From positions 62,001 through 126,000 of the forward strand of contig NZ_SDLV01000047.1 in NCBI RefSeq assembly GCF_004916905.1: 64,000 nucleotides of DNA, read 5' to 3'. Source of the DNA: Chryseobacterium candidae. GTDB lineage: Bacteria; Bacteroidota; Bacteroidia; Flavobacteriales; Weeksellaceae. The translations under genes and the position numbers were made by a program. Under the pieces are notes generated by a model, which was not told the DNA's origin, did not search any database, and saw only the letters and a program-made list of their open reading frames with translations. Every line of letters starts with the position of its first letter. The stretch's first letter is position 1. Shown piece after piece: positions 16,547 to 25,739 of this stretch.

Positions 16547-17950
16547 CTAAAATAATATTTTATCTTCTTTTCTGAGTTCTTCCAGATAAGCCTTTTTTTC
16601 ATCTCTGTAAAAAAGGTTCATCGTTTCAAAAGGGATTAACTTCAGGTCTTTATTGACAATATGTACGCACGACTTCTTCACTGCCCGTACATCAAAATCA
16701 TGAGCATCCATAAAGTTCATGATAATTATTCTGAAAAGGTTATCATAGTCGAGATCCGGGGCACACACTTCCGGCAGACAGCACAGTAACTGATTGACTT
16801 TAGGCTGAACTTTATCTACTGAAATTCCGGTACTGAAAATATCCAGCAGCTGCATATGCAAACCCTTATCCTGTTCGTAAACAATGGTATTCCTTGATTC
16901 ATTATTCAGAAGATCAGCAGGATTGATATATCGGGTCAAAGGAATTGTTTCCCCCTGAAGTTTTAAAATATATCCCATAGCCAGGGAATCCGGATTACAT
17001 GGAACCGGAATGATATCATCAGAGTTTAACAAAGGAAACTGATTGATTATTTCCTGTCTTACCTCAGTTAAGGTAATTTTTTCATGAGCAGAATCTTCCC
17101 GGTTTCTTCCGGCGATTTCAACGGGCTGGAAGGTAATGCCTCTCACACATTTCTGTTTCAGGGCAAACTCTATAATTTTTCCAATTTCATCAATATTTTT
17201 ATCTTTTTGAAGGACGATAACCAATGTAGTAGAAAGGTTAAGCTCATTGAGCTTTTCCAGTGCTTTCATTCTGACTGCAGTAAGATCCTTGCCTCTGAAA
17301 TCTTCCAGTACTGCAGGTTTAAATGAATCAAACTGGAGGTATATTTCAAACTCAGGAGCATAGGTTGCCAACTGTTCAGCAAATCCAGGATCATTGGCTA
17401 TTCTGATTCCGTTGGTATTCAGCATCAGATGTTTGATAGGTTTTGACTTGGCAATATCCATAATTTTGAAAAAATCCGGATGAATGGTAGGTTCTCCCCC
17501 ACTGATCTGGACAACGTCCGGCTCCCCTTCATTTTTCACAATAACATCAAACATAGCTTCAATCTCTTCCAGACTTCTGTGACTTCCATAATGAGGTGAG
17601 GACATCGCATAACAGGTTGGACAGGTCAGGTTACAACGATCTGTAACTTCTACGATAGAAAGACAACTATGCTGTTCATGATCTACACAAAGCCCACAAT
17701 CATAAGGACAGCCATATTCCACATCGGTCCCGAAATGGAGCGGCATTTCAGAGGCTTTATTATAGTTTCTTATATTTTTATAATAATGTACATCAGAAGC
17801 TATTTTTGTTTTAAAAAATCCATGATCCGGACATCTTTTTGTCATAAAAACAGCTTCATCCTCTATGATAATCTTTGCTCCCACCCTTTTCAGACATTCC
17901 GGGCAGAGACTTATTGTATAATCGTAATAAGTATAGTTTCTTACTGGCAT
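16547..17950 (-). CDS. Radical SAM protein of the Tes/MJ0619-like group
   Basis: A 467-residue enzyme. The radical SAM cluster motif CNLTCPTC has Cys106, 110 and 113, with SGGEP about 40 residues later. Extra cysteines lie upstream (C16, C19, C40, and C81/C85/C88 in GCPYDCGLC) and downstream (LLCCLPEVC), suggesting auxiliary iron-sulfur clusters. This CPECL...RCPDHG...CPYDCGLC plan is that of archaeal tetraether synthase and class D methylase-like proteins; the reaction here is not known. It is the last gene of a three-gene operon, 10 bp after a small membrane gene and downstream of an Lgt-like gene, which hints at lipid chemistry. Confidence 0.85.
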   Translation of the reverse strand: MPVRNYTYYDYTISLCPECLKRVGAKIIIEDEAVFMTKRCPDHGFFKTKIASDVHYYKNIRNYNKASEMPLHFGTDVEYGCPYDCGLCVDHEQHSCLSIVEVTDRCNLTCPTCYAMSSPHYGSHRSLEEIEAMFDVIVKNEGEPDVVQISGGEPTIHPDFFKIMDIAKSKPIKHLMLNTNGIRIANDPGFAEQLATYAPEFEIYLQFDSFKPAVLEDFRGKDLTAVRMKALEKLNELNLSTTLVIVLQKDKNIDEIGKIIEFALKQKCVRGITFQPVEIAGRNREDSAHEKITLTEVRQEIINQFPLLNSDDIIPVPCNPDSLAMGYILKLQGETIPLTRYINPADLLNNESRNTIVYEQDKGLHMQLLDIFSTGISVDKVQPKVNQLLCCLPEVCAPDLDYDNLFRIIIMNFMDAHDFDVRAVKKSCVHIVNKDLKLIPFETMNLFYRDEKKAYLEELRKEDKILF

Positions 17951-17960
17951 AGCAAAATTT

Positions 17961-18194
17961 TTAAAGTCCTCCGCAAATATAGCCGCTGATCAATCCACAG
18001 ATCAGAAGGGATATAAGCATTGTTTGAATAAATTGTTTTTTGCTGAATTTCCGGGCTCCTTTCCTTTCATAAATAAGTTTTGTAATAAAAGCGACGATGA
18101 GGGAAAAAACCAGTGCAACCAAAATAATCGCACCTACAATCATTACAACTACCCCAGCCAGATTTCCTACTTCCAAAATAGTTAAGGTTTTCAT
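17961..18194 (-). CDS. Small membrane protein of the Lgt-like/radical SAM operon
   Basis: A 77-residue protein with two hydrophobic helices (about residues 8-42 and 57-74), a basic cytosolic loop (YERKGARKFSKKQ) and a C-terminal ICGGL. It overlaps the stop of the upstream Lgt-like gene by 4 bp (ATGA) and precedes the radical SAM gene by 10 bp, so it is translationally coupled. Family unknown. Confidence 0.7.
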   Translation of the reverse strand: MKTLTILEVGNLAGVVVMIVGAIILVALVFSLIVAFITKLIYERKGARKFSKKQFIQTMLISLLICGLISGYICGGL

Positions 18195-18934
18195 TTTAAA
18201 TATAAAATTTTGGTGTTTATAGTATAAATATAGTAAATAATTACACAGATACAGACCATTTGAATCATACCAAGGTTTCCTATGATCTCAACCCTTGGTT
18301 TTATAAAATCTAAAAAGAATCTGAAAATAAAATAGCCAAGCATAAACAATTGAAAAATAAAACCGGAAGGATATTTCTTAAGGTTCTGAATATATTTTAG
18401 TCCTATCCAGAGAACAATTAAAAAAGCTATTTCATACAAAGCAACAGGATGCCTGAGGTATTGATCTCCCAAATGCATTCCAAAAACAGAATCAGTAGGA
18501 ATGCCATATGTTTCTTCATCAATCCCTGTAAGAAAACACCCTATTCTGCCTATAATCATGGCCAATATCAGGGGAAAAACAATAAGATCTCCCGTACTTT
18601 CTTTGTGATGCACTATCTTTTTTGCCATCTCTACTCCCAATAAGCCAAAAGCCAGCCCTCCCACAATGGTGTTGTTTGACCAGAACTTTCTGATAGAAAA
18701 GTTTTCAAATAATGCATAAGGGTTTTCAAGATTACCGATTAGCTTGGAACCTATCAAAGCTCCGGCAGTAGCTCCTATTAAAACCGCGGCAGAAGTATTG
18801 AAAGAAAGCTTTTCTGTTGACTTACGCTTCAGATAAAAATAATATCTCATTCCCAAAAACATTCCAACCGCCTCAAAGAGAGGATGTGCAAGGATTGTTT
18901 TGCCAAAAATGTTAAAAGTTACAGGAAAATCCAT
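18191..18934 (-). CDS. Divergent prolipoprotein diacylglyceryl transferase (Lgt)-like protein
   Basis: A 247-residue membrane protein with about seven helices. It has Lgt-like elements: HPLFEAVGMFLGMRYYF, GRIGCFLTGIDEETYGIP where Lgt has GRxGNFxNxE, and RHPVALYE matching the RHPSQLYE block. However, the HGGL motif containing Lgt's essential His is replaced by VGGL (about residue 93). I therefore doubt that it is the standard Lgt and suggest a paralogue acting on another lipid or protein substrate. It heads an operon with the 77-aa and radical SAM genes. Divergent to guaC, with 61 bp between starts. Confidence 0.75.
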   Translation of the reverse strand: MDFPVTFNIFGKTILAHPLFEAVGMFLGMRYYFYLKRKSTEKLSFNTSAAVLIGATAGALIGSKLIGNLENPYALFENFSIRKFWSNNTIVGGLAFGLLGVEMAKKIVHHKESTGDLIVFPLILAMIIGRIGCFLTGIDEETYGIPTDSVFGMHLGDQYLRHPVALYEIAFLIVLWIGLKYIQNLKKYPSGFIFQLFMLGYFIFRFFLDFIKPRVEIIGNLGMIQMVCICVIIYYIYTINTKILYLK

Positions 18935-18995
18935 TATTTCAAAAATACACTATTTCATATTATTCACTACCTTTATTCTGACAAATAATTACAAA

Positions 18996-20036
18996 ATGCG
19001 TATAGAATATGACATAAAACTGGGGTTCAAGGATGTAATGTTCCGCCCTAAACGTTCTACTTTAAAATCCCGTTCGGAGGTTGATTTGAAAAGAGAGTTT
19101 ACTTTTAAGCATACTAAGAAAAAATGGACTGGAGTTCCCGTAATTGCCGCCAATATGGACACCGTAGGAACTTTTGAAATGGCGGTAGAACTAGCCAAAG
19201 AAAAAATCATTACTGCTATTCATAAACATTATACTCCTGAAGAATGGAGTAAGTTTCTGGAAAGCCAGCCCGAAAGTATTTATCAATATATTGCATTAAG
19301 CACAGGAACGGGAAAGCCAGACGAAGAAAAGATAAAACAGATTCTCGAAAAGCACCCCAAAATTGAGTTTCTCTGTATAGATGTAGCCAATGGTTACTCT
19401 GAGCATTTTGTCGATTTTGTGAAAAGAGCAAGAGCGAATTTTCCAGAGAAAGTTATTATAGCCGGAAATGTAGTAACCGGAGAAATGGTAGAAGAACTTC
19501 TTTTGGTAGGTGCAGATATCATAAAAGTAGGTATTGGTCCGGGATCAGTTTGTACTACCAGAGTAAAAACAGGAGTAGGATATCCTCAGCTTTCTGCGAT
19601 TATTGAATGTGCGGATGCTGCGCATGGGCTGGGCGGACAAATCATTGCTGATGGAGGATGTAAAGTACCCGGAGATGTAGCAAAAGCCTTTGGTGGCGGC
19701 GCAGATTTTGTAATGCTGGGCGGAATGTTTGCCGGACATGACGAAAGTGGTGGCGAAATGATAGAAGAAAACGGTAAAAAATATCGCCTTTTCTATGGTA
19801 TGAGTTCTAAAACAGCAATGGATAAACATTCCGGAGGCGTAGCAGAGTATCGTGCTTCTGAAGGAAAAACCGTGAAAGTGCCCTATAAAGGCCCGGTAGC
19901 AGATACTGTAAAGGATATATTGGGAGGTGTAAGATCTACCTGTACTTATGTAGGTGCTTCGAAGCTTAAAGAGCTGTCCAAAAGAACAACCTTTATCAGG
20001 GTTCAGGAACAGGAAAACCAGATTTTTAAGGAATAG
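18996..20036 (+). CDS. guaC: GMP reductase
   Basis: A 346-residue enzyme that reductively deaminates GMP to IMP with NADPH. Key features: MRIEYDIKLGFKDVMFRPKRS start, GIGPGSVCTTR with catalytic Cys186 (the same number as in E. coli GuaC), IADGGCKVPGDVAKAFGGGADFVMLGGMFAGH, and FYGMSSKTAMDKH. An open frame continues 32 codons upstream, but the family length and alignment fix the start here. It is followed by a strong hairpin. Confidence 0.95.
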   Translation: MRIEYDIKLGFKDVMFRPKRSTLKSRSEVDLKREFTFKHTKKKWTGVPVIAANMDTVGTFEMAVELAKEKIITAIHKHYTPEEWSKFLESQPESIYQYIALSTGTGKPDEEKIKQILEKHPKIEFLCIDVANGYSEHFVDFVKRARANFPEKVIIAGNVVTGEMVEELLLVGADIIKVGIGPGSVCTTRVKTGVGYPQLSAIIECADAAHGLGGQIIADGGCKVPGDVAKAFGGGADFVMLGGMFAGHDESGGEMIEENGKKYRLFYGMSSKTAMDKHSGGVAEYRASEGKTVKVPYKGPVADTVKDILGGVRSTCTYVGASKLKELSKRTTFIRVQEQENQIFKE

Positions 20037-20041
20037 AAATA

Positions 20042-20075
20042 AAAGGCTTTAGATAAATGTTCTAAAGCCTTTATT
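20042..20075. terminator. Terminator after guaC
   Basis: AAAGGCTTTAGA and TCTAAAGCCTTT arms (12 bp, perfect) with a 7-nt loop lie directly between guaC and the converging membrane protein gene. Confidence 0.8.
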
Positions 20076-21390
20076 CTTTTGTTCTGATATATTTTTTATT
20101 GAAATATTTTTGAAGCTGATCATTTACATAAGTCTCCTGTTCTTTTACAGAAGCCATTTCATCCATATATAAAACTCTTGGAACTTCTTTTATTTTGTCT
20201 ACTACCACAGAATCCTGAGAGGATTTTTTAATATTATCTATTCTTTCATTCATCTCTCTTTCATATTCGTTAAGATCTGTAGTCAGAAGCTCCTTGACTA
20301 TATTTTCACCGTTGAAATCAATATTAAAATAAGAATATTTTGCCGGGAAAACCTTTATTTCAGGTAGAAAAACAATGAGCAGAGAAACCCACCAGAATCT
20401 TTTAATTCTTTCAAATTTAAAATATAATAACAGTGAAGAAGTAAGCAGAAAATAAAAGAGTATACTTTCAAACTGTCTTGCGATAGAGGTAAGAATATAA
20501 CTTGTAAACAGTAAAGGAAGAAAGGAAACGTACCAGAATAAAGCTGATTTTTTACATGTTATCTGAGTGGTGATTTTTTTCAGATCTTCTTCAAAAACCT
20601 TAATAAACAATGGAAGTACGGCAATAACCTTAAGTCCCACATAGGCAGTATCAGCACCCAAAAGAGCAATTCTCTTCAACCATTTTACCATTCCATTTTC
20701 CACTTCTCCCATCCTGTTAAAATTTCCTGGTGCAAGAAAACATACAAGTAAAAAAGCTGTTCCCAACATCATCAAAAAGAGATTTTCTCTATTCCGTTTC
20801 TGATAATAAGAGAGTACTAAAATTCCTTCAATTATCAATGCCAGAATTTCATTAGACCCCATGAGAATAATAATAAGCAAAGATGAAAGATAAAACCATA
20901 TTTTCTGCTTTGAATCCTCATATTTTTTGAAAAACCAGAGTAAAATACCGGACAAAATAACAGGAACAAAATAGATATTAGAACCTGTGATCCAGAAATA
21001 ATGTTCTGGTAGACTTACCAATAGCATTGTGTAGAAGAAAAACAATAGAAATCCTTTTTTTAGAGACTCTTTAGTAGAATAGTTGAAATATTCTTTAAAG
21101 TTTAATGCTGAAACTCCAATAAAAGAAAGCATCAGAAAGACAGGATATATTTTCGGAACAATATTTTTACTGTCATAAAATACAGGATTAAACATATTGA
21201 GAGAATATCCGAAATATCTGCCTCCCCATGTTGTATAGGTATCTATAAAACATTGTACCAGCCCAAGTTTTCTGGCGGCATAAGAGCAAAAATAATCATC
21301 GGTCTGATATACATTAAATCTACTAATGTATGCCAGACCGATGAATAGTAAAACGGACAAGAATAATACTATATTCTGTGCTTTTTTCAT
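20071..21390 (-). CDS. Multi-pass membrane protein, DUF6056/GT-C-like
   Basis: A 439-residue protein with about ten membrane helices. The first extracytoplasmic loop contains YQTDDYFCSYAARK and TTWGGRYFGYS; an acidic DD pair followed by GGRY is typical of DUF6056 and related GT-C-fold glycosyltransferase-like proteins. The C-terminal about 80 residues are soluble and charged. It starts 3 bp after the fabG stop, so the two may be co-transcribed. Substrate unknown. Confidence 0.65.
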   Translation of the reverse strand: MKKAQNIVLFLSVLLFIGLAYISRFNVYQTDDYFCSYAARKLGLVQCFIDTYTTWGGRYFGYSLNMFNPVFYDSKNIVPKIYPVFLMLSFIGVSALNFKEYFNYSTKESLKKGFLLFFFYTMLLVSLPEHYFWITGSNIYFVPVILSGILLWFFKKYEDSKQKIWFYLSSLLIIILMGSNEILALIIEGILVLSYYQKRNRENLFLMMLGTAFLLVCFLAPGNFNRMGEVENGMVKWLKRIALLGADTAYVGLKVIAVLPLFIKVFEEDLKKITTQITCKKSALFWYVSFLPLLFTSYILTSIARQFESILFYFLLTSSLLLYFKFERIKRFWWVSLLIVFLPEIKVFPAKYSYFNIDFNGENIVKELLTTDLNEYEREMNERIDNIKKSSQDSVVVDKIKEVPRVLYMDEMASVKEQETYVNDQLQKYFNKKYIRTKE

Positions 21391-21393
21391 TTT

Positions 21394-22137
21394 CTAAGTT
21401 AACATTCCACCGTCAACGTTTAACGTCTGTCCGGTAATGTAAGCAGACATCTCACTGCCTAAAAATACACAAGCATTGGCGATATCTGCGGGCTGTCCTC
21501 CTCTCTTCATTGGAATTTCTTCTCTCCATCCCTGAACTGTTTTCTCGTCCAGCACAGCTGTCATTTCTGTTTCAATAAATCCAGGGGCAATCGCATTACA
21601 TCTGATATTTCTTGATCCTAACTCCAGTGCCACAGATTTTGTAAATCCGATAACTCCGGCCTTTGAAGCTGCATAGTTGGCTTGCCCGGCATTACCTTTC
21701 ACTCCTACTACAGAAGTCATATTGATGATAGATCCTGATCTTGCCTTCATCATCGGCTTAATTACTGCTTTTGTAAGGTTAAATACTGAATCTAAGTTTA
21801 CTTTGATTACTTTATCCCAATCTTCTTTGGACATTCTCAATAAGAGATTATCTTTGGTAATCCCTGCATTGTTTACCAAAATATCAATCTGCCCGAACTC
21901 TGCCATTACATCATCCACCAATTTCTGAGCGGCATCATAATCTGATGCATCAGATTGATATCCTTTAATTTGGGTTACAGAACTTAAAGCTGCTTCTAAT
22001 TCTTTTGCTTTGTCTACAGAGCCAGCGTAGGTAAATGCTACTTTTGCCCCCTGCTGGGCAAACATTTCAGCGATACCCTTACCGATTCCTCTTGTAGCTC
22101 CGGTAATTAGTGCTACTTTTCCTTCTAATATTTTCAT
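21394..22137 (-). CDS. fabG: 3-oxoacyl-[acyl-carrier-protein] reductase
   Basis: A 247-residue SDR enzyme that reduces beta-ketoacyl-ACP with NADPH in fatty acid synthesis. GATRGIGKGIAE forms the Rossmann loop, NNAGITKDNLLLRMSKEDW is the FabG-typical stretch, INMTSVVG contains the catalytic Ser, YAASKAGVIGFTKS contains the Tyr and Lys, and the tail is TGQTLNVDGGML. The ATG giving MKILEGKVAL is preferred over an upstream TTG. Downstream it is tightly coupled to the membrane protein gene. Confidence 0.93.
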   Translation of the reverse strand: MKILEGKVALITGATRGIGKGIAEMFAQQGAKVAFTYAGSVDKAKELEAALSSVTQIKGYQSDASDYDAAQKLVDDVMAEFGQIDILVNNAGITKDNLLLRMSKEDWDKVIKVNLDSVFNLTKAVIKPMMKARSGSIINMTSVVGVKGNAGQANYAASKAGVIGFTKSVALELGSRNIRCNAIAPGFIETEMTAVLDEKTVQGWREEIPMKRGGQPADIANACVFLGSEMSAYITGQTLNVDGGMLT

Positions 22138-22317
22138 ATCTATTGACAATTATTTTCTTTTATAACTCGTTCAGCCAGTGACAGCTGTCTCTTCATGTTT
22201 TTACAATTCCTTTCTGGAATAAAACGGTTTGCAAAGATATTATAAAATGTTATTCAACCCATTGAATTTGTCAAAATACTGACTTTTTTTTGATGATTAT
22301 CAGGATTTTTACTAAAG

Positions 22318-22925
22318 TTAACCGGAATTATTTTTAAATCTGGTGAAATAAATAAAATCTTTTTTCTTACTTTTATCTAATCTCAATACTTCTTTTTGCC
22401 AGAAATATGTATCCTAAATAATATCTTTCAAAGGTTCATTCTGAAAATTGCAAACCCCGAATTTTCCTTCTTTTTTACCATAATATTCCGGGGTGATATC
22501 GTTAAAGGTTTCTTCAGCAATCGTACTTTCTTCTGCATCTATCAAGCCGTACTTTCATGTCCTTTTATTCTGAATAATCAGATAAGGATAAGCATTGATG
22601 TTTACGATCTGTTTTGAAAATTTATGCAGGGTCTGACCATTGTTTCCAATGATTTTATTTTCATTATTTTCATTACTGATCAGGGCTTTTCCGTCTTCAA
22701 AGTTATAATCTTCTTTAAATTCCCGGGTGCTGAGCTGCTTTCCGTTAAAATCATACAGAAATCATTTTTTATCTTTTAAAACAAAAAGCCTGTTCTTCCC
22801 TGAAAAACGGATCTTTTCAGAATAAGGAATGATTTCCTTCCTTGTCTTTTTCGAAAGGATCACCTTCATATATTGGTTAGTCTGCGCTGTACAGACTATA
22901 GAACACAATATAAAACTAATGTCTT
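22318..22925 (-). pseudogene. WG-repeat protein pseudogene with three in-frame stops
   Basis: On the minus strand one reading frame runs from about 22925 to a final TAA at 22318-22320. It reads as a signal-peptide-like segment (FILCSIVCTAQ) followed by WG/KWG-like repeats such as KYGLIDAEES and KFGVCNFQNE, typical of WG_beta_rep proteins. It is interrupted by TGA at 22762-22764, TGA at 22555-22557 and TAG at 22414-22416, with no frameshift. No intact start is seen; its 5' end abuts the rsmI stop. The first two stops sit where Trp would fit, consistent with TGG to TGA changes. Probably inactive. Confidence 0.75.
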
Positions 22926-22934
22926 CAAGAAAAA

Positions 22935-23609
22935 TTAAATAGAATTATTGACAATAAGAACGATCTCCCCTTTTAAAGTTTTACTCTTTGAGAACTCAAT
23001 TAATTCATTGATTGTTCCTCTTTTAGTTTCTTCAAACTTTTTAGAAATCTCACGGCTTAAGCTTACTTTGGTTTCTTCTCCGAAGAATTCTTTAATCTGC
23101 TCCAAAGTGGTATTAATTTTATGAGGACTCTCGTAAAGAACGATGGTCTTTTTTTCTTCAGCAAGCTGCTTCAGCTTTGTTTGTCTTCCTTTTTTCTGTG
23201 GCAGAAATCCTGCAAATAAGAATTCATTATTGGGAAGTCCTGAAACCACCAGTGCCGGGATAAGCGCTGTTGCTCCCGGAAGGCAGATCATGTCAATATT
23301 ATTGCCCGCTCCTGCTTTTGCCAGTAAATATCCGGGATCCGAAATACCAGGCGTTCCTGCATCAGTAATAATAGCGATATTCTGGCCGTTTTTAAGGTCT
23401 GTAATCACTTTCTCTGTTGCCTGGTGCTCATTGTGCAAATGATAAGATTTTAAAGGCTTTGATATTTCAAAATGTTTTAAAAGTACACCGGAAGTTCTGG
23501 TGTCTTCGCATAGAATATAATCAACTTCTTTCAGTACGTTTACCGCTCTGAAGGTCATATCTTCAAGGTTCCCGACGGGTGTGGGAACAAAATATAGGAT
23601 TCCGCTCAA
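22935..23609 (-). CDS. rsmI: 16S rRNA 2'-O-ribose C1402 methyltransferase RsmI
   Basis: A 224-residue SAM-dependent methyltransferase. It has LYFVPTPVGNLEDMTFRA at the N-terminus, ILCEDTRTSGVLLKHFEI, SDAGTPGISDPG-like (ITDAGTPGISDPGYLL), CLPGATALIPALVVSGLP and FLPQKKGRQ. The start must be a TTG (MSGILYF), because the next ATG would remove the conserved PTPVGN block. It begins 3 bp after the stop of the upstream acidic-repeat gene, so translation is probably coupled. Confidence 0.92.
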   Translation of the reverse strand: MSGILYFVPTPVGNLEDMTFRAVNVLKEVDYILCEDTRTSGVLLKHFEISKPLKSYHLHNEHQATEKVITDLKNGQNIAIITDAGTPGISDPGYLLAKAGAGNNIDMICLPGATALIPALVVSGLPNNEFLFAGFLPQKKGRQTKLKQLAEEKKTIVLYESPHKINTTLEQIKEFFGEETKVSLSREISKKFEETKRGTINELIEFSKSKTLKGEIVLIVNNSI

Positions 23610-23611
23610 AA

Positions 23612-25090
23612 TTATAAGAATTTATTTTCTACCAATATCCAAAGTCTCTGAGCGTATTCATCCACTTTATTCCATTTTCTTTCATAATACAGATCACTAA
23701 GATATTCTTTAGCTTCTTCCAGTGTTCTGAATTTGTTCAGCTGATATACGGTATCATTCAGATCTGTCTGGCTTCCTTCAAAAAGCATTTTTGTGAAGGC
23801 AAGTCTGTCATTAAGATCCAGCTTAAATTCTGGTTTCAGCTTATCTGCTTCCATGAATTGGGTTGGAATATTGGATTTCAGAATGCTTCCTGCGTCTTCT
23901 TTTACAACCGGAGAAGTTTTCTCTTCTTTGGAAAGCTCCAGGTGGTCGTCATCAAAAAGTGACTGAACAGCCTTCATTCCTTTGATACTGGCAAGTTTTA
24001 TTTTTTTCTCCCGATGGTATTCTTCTAAATTTTCGAAGCTCTCATCAGAAGGATGTTTATCTGTTTCTTCACGAACAGGTTTATCGATTTCAACAATTTT
24101 TCTTCGGTCATAGACTTCAGCCAGAATGCTTTCTTCTTTTGTTTCTTCTGAATAATCATTTTTAATATCGCTCAGAATATTCTCCACATTGGAAGTTTCT
24201 GTAGCCATTTCTCCCTGTTCTATTGAAACATTTGAAGCGACAAACTGTTCTTCATTTTCTTCAATCAATATTTCATCATCAAGTGTTTCTGTATCAAAAA
24301 TACTTGGAATGGTTTCTGTTACAGAAGATTTTGCATCGTCTGCTAAAGCAAAATCATTTTCTTTTTCAGATTCCGATTCAGTAGCTTTTTCTTCCTGTTC
24401 TTGTATTTCATTAAGCTGATTATTGAAAATACTTTCTTCCTCCGTCACTTCATGATGAAACAAGTCTTCATTGAGATCTTCATCCGAATCCGGTCTGGAA
24501 TTAGCCAGAATTTTATCTTCATCTACAAAGCTCAACACAGCTCTCTGTTCCTCTGAAATTTCATTTTCATCAATTTCGTTCAGTTCATTATTGAAAGCAG
24601 CTTCTTCTTCCAGCGTTTCATTACCAAAAGACTTTTCCTGACTTTCAGAGGCGTTTCCAATCTTATTTTCTTCTACAAAACTTACGATATTTTCGTGGAA
24701 TTCGTTTTCTACAATTTCATTCAGCTGATTATTGAAAACAGCTTCCTCTTCTTCAGATCCGTCTGAATAAACTTCATTTTCATCAATTTCATTCAGTTCA
24801 TTATTGAAAATAGCTTCCTCTTCGGTCACTTCATTTCCGTTATCATGATGTTCTGCTTCTCCTGAAACAAAAGAGATATACTGATGATCCGGATTCTGTG
24901 CCGGATGGTCTGCTGCGAAGTATTCAATATTTTTTTCCAGCAGTTTCAAAAAAGAAATCCTGTTAGCAAGCTCATCTACAAGATCTTGCTTGGAAAGTAA
25001 TTCGTCTATATTGCTTATTTTGTCCAGATTATCAATGATATTCATGGATTCAAAAAAAATCTTTTCCTTTAAATCTTGGATATTCTGCAT
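23612..25090 (-). CDS. Large acidic repeat protein of unknown function
   Basis: A 492-residue acidic protein. Residues about 1-55 form a helical region (IQDLKEKIFFESMNIIDNLDKI). Residues about 75-250 contain at least four copies of a roughly 15-residue motif EEEAxFNNxLNEIxENE, at irregular spacing with acidic linkers. The C-terminal about 90 residues (LNDRLAFTKMLFEGSQTDLND...YERKWNKVDEYAQRLW) look like a folded helical domain. There is no signal peptide or membrane segment. It lies between tdk (divergent) and rsmI (coupled). I do not recognise the family; the repeats suggest a multivalent binding segment. Confidence 0.75.
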   Translation of the reverse strand: MQNIQDLKEKIFFESMNIIDNLDKISNIDELLSKQDLVDELANRISFLKLLEKNIEYFAADHPAQNPDHQYISFVSGEAEHHDNGNEVTEEEAIFNNELNEIDENEVYSDGSEEEEAVFNNQLNEIVENEFHENIVSFVEENKIGNASESQEKSFGNETLEEEAAFNNELNEIDENEISEEQRAVLSFVDEDKILANSRPDSDEDLNEDLFHHEVTEEESIFNNQLNEIQEQEEKATESESEKENDFALADDAKSSVTETIPSIFDTETLDDEILIEENEEQFVASNVSIEQGEMATETSNVENILSDIKNDYSEETKEESILAEVYDRRKIVEIDKPVREETDKHPSDESFENLEEYHREKKIKLASIKGMKAVQSLFDDDHLELSKEEKTSPVVKEDAGSILKSNIPTQFMEADKLKPEFKLDLNDRLAFTKMLFEGSQTDLNDTVYQLNKFRTLEEAKEYLSDLYYERKWNKVDEYAQRLWILVENKFL

Positions 25091-25114
25091 AATAAGATTC
25101 TTATTAAAATTGCT

Positions 25115-25122
25115 TACTTTTG
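25115..25122 (+). promoter_or_regulatory. -7 element before tdk
   Basis: TACTTTTG matches TAnnTTTG and lies 30 bp upstream of the tdk ATG. Confidence 0.5.
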
Positions 25123-25151
25123 ATGTTAAAAATATACGGCTAATTTAACAA

Positions 25152-25739
25152 ATGTTTTTAGAAAATACAATTAATCATTCCAAACAAAGTGGTTGGATGG
25201 AAGTGATTTGTGGCTCTATGTTTTCCGGCAAAACCGAGGAACTGATCCGCAGATTGCGAAGAGCGGAAATGGCAGGGCAGAATGTGGAAATTTTTAAACC
25301 AAAGATGGATGTACGGTACTCTGAAGAGGATGTAGTGTCCCATAATCAGAATAAAATCCGCAGTACAGCAGTAGAAAACCCTAATGAAATTCTTCTGCTG
25401 GCTTCCAATTGTGATGTAGTAGCCATTGATGAAGCTCAGTTTTTTGATGAAAGTATTGTGGATGTGGCCAACCAGCTTGCCAATAGCGGGATCAGAGTGG
25501 TGATTGCAGGATTGGATATGGACTTTTTGGGACGGCCGTTCGGACCAATGCCTAATTTGATGGCGACTGCCGAATATGTTACAAAAGTGCATGCTATTTG
25601 TAAGAGAACAGGTAATCTGGCCAACTATTCCATGAGAACTTCCCAGGGAGATAATCTGGTAGAATTAGGAGAAACAGAAAGTTATGAAGCAGTAAGCCGC
25701 CGTGTTTTTATTGACGAAGTACTTTCAAAAAGAAAATAA
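25152..25739 (+). CDS. tdk: Thymidine kinase
   Basis: A 195-residue enzyme phosphorylating thymidine with ATP. P-loop GSMFSGKTEELIRRLRRA at about residues 21-38, the DEAQFF motif (about 96-101) with catalytic Glu, the substrate loop GLDMDFLGRPFGPMPNLM, and the lasso with TGNLANYSMRTS and YEAVSRRVF. The four zinc-binding cysteines seen in many Tdk proteins are reduced to one (HAICKRTGN). First of a plus-strand run. Confidence 0.93.
   Translation: MFLENTINHSKQSGWMEVICGSMFSGKTEELIRRLRRAEMAGQNVEIFKPKMDVRYSEEDVVSHNQNKIRSTAVENPNEILLLASNCDVVAIDEAQFFDESIVDVANQLANSGIRVVIAGLDMDFLGRPFGPMPNLMATAEYVTKVHAICKRTGNLANYSMRTSQGDNLVELGETESYEAVSRRVFIDEVLSKRK

Noticed and set aside
18900..18995. An N-terminal extension of guaC
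   Set aside because: The extension has no family similarity and would overlap the divergent Lgt-like gene; the ATG at 18996 gives the normal 346-residue length and Cys186.
22318..22925. TGA/TAG codons at possible Trp positions suggesting stop-codon recoding
   Set aside because: All other genes here end normally with TAA, TGA or TAG and use TGG for Trp; a single decayed gene is a simpler explanation.
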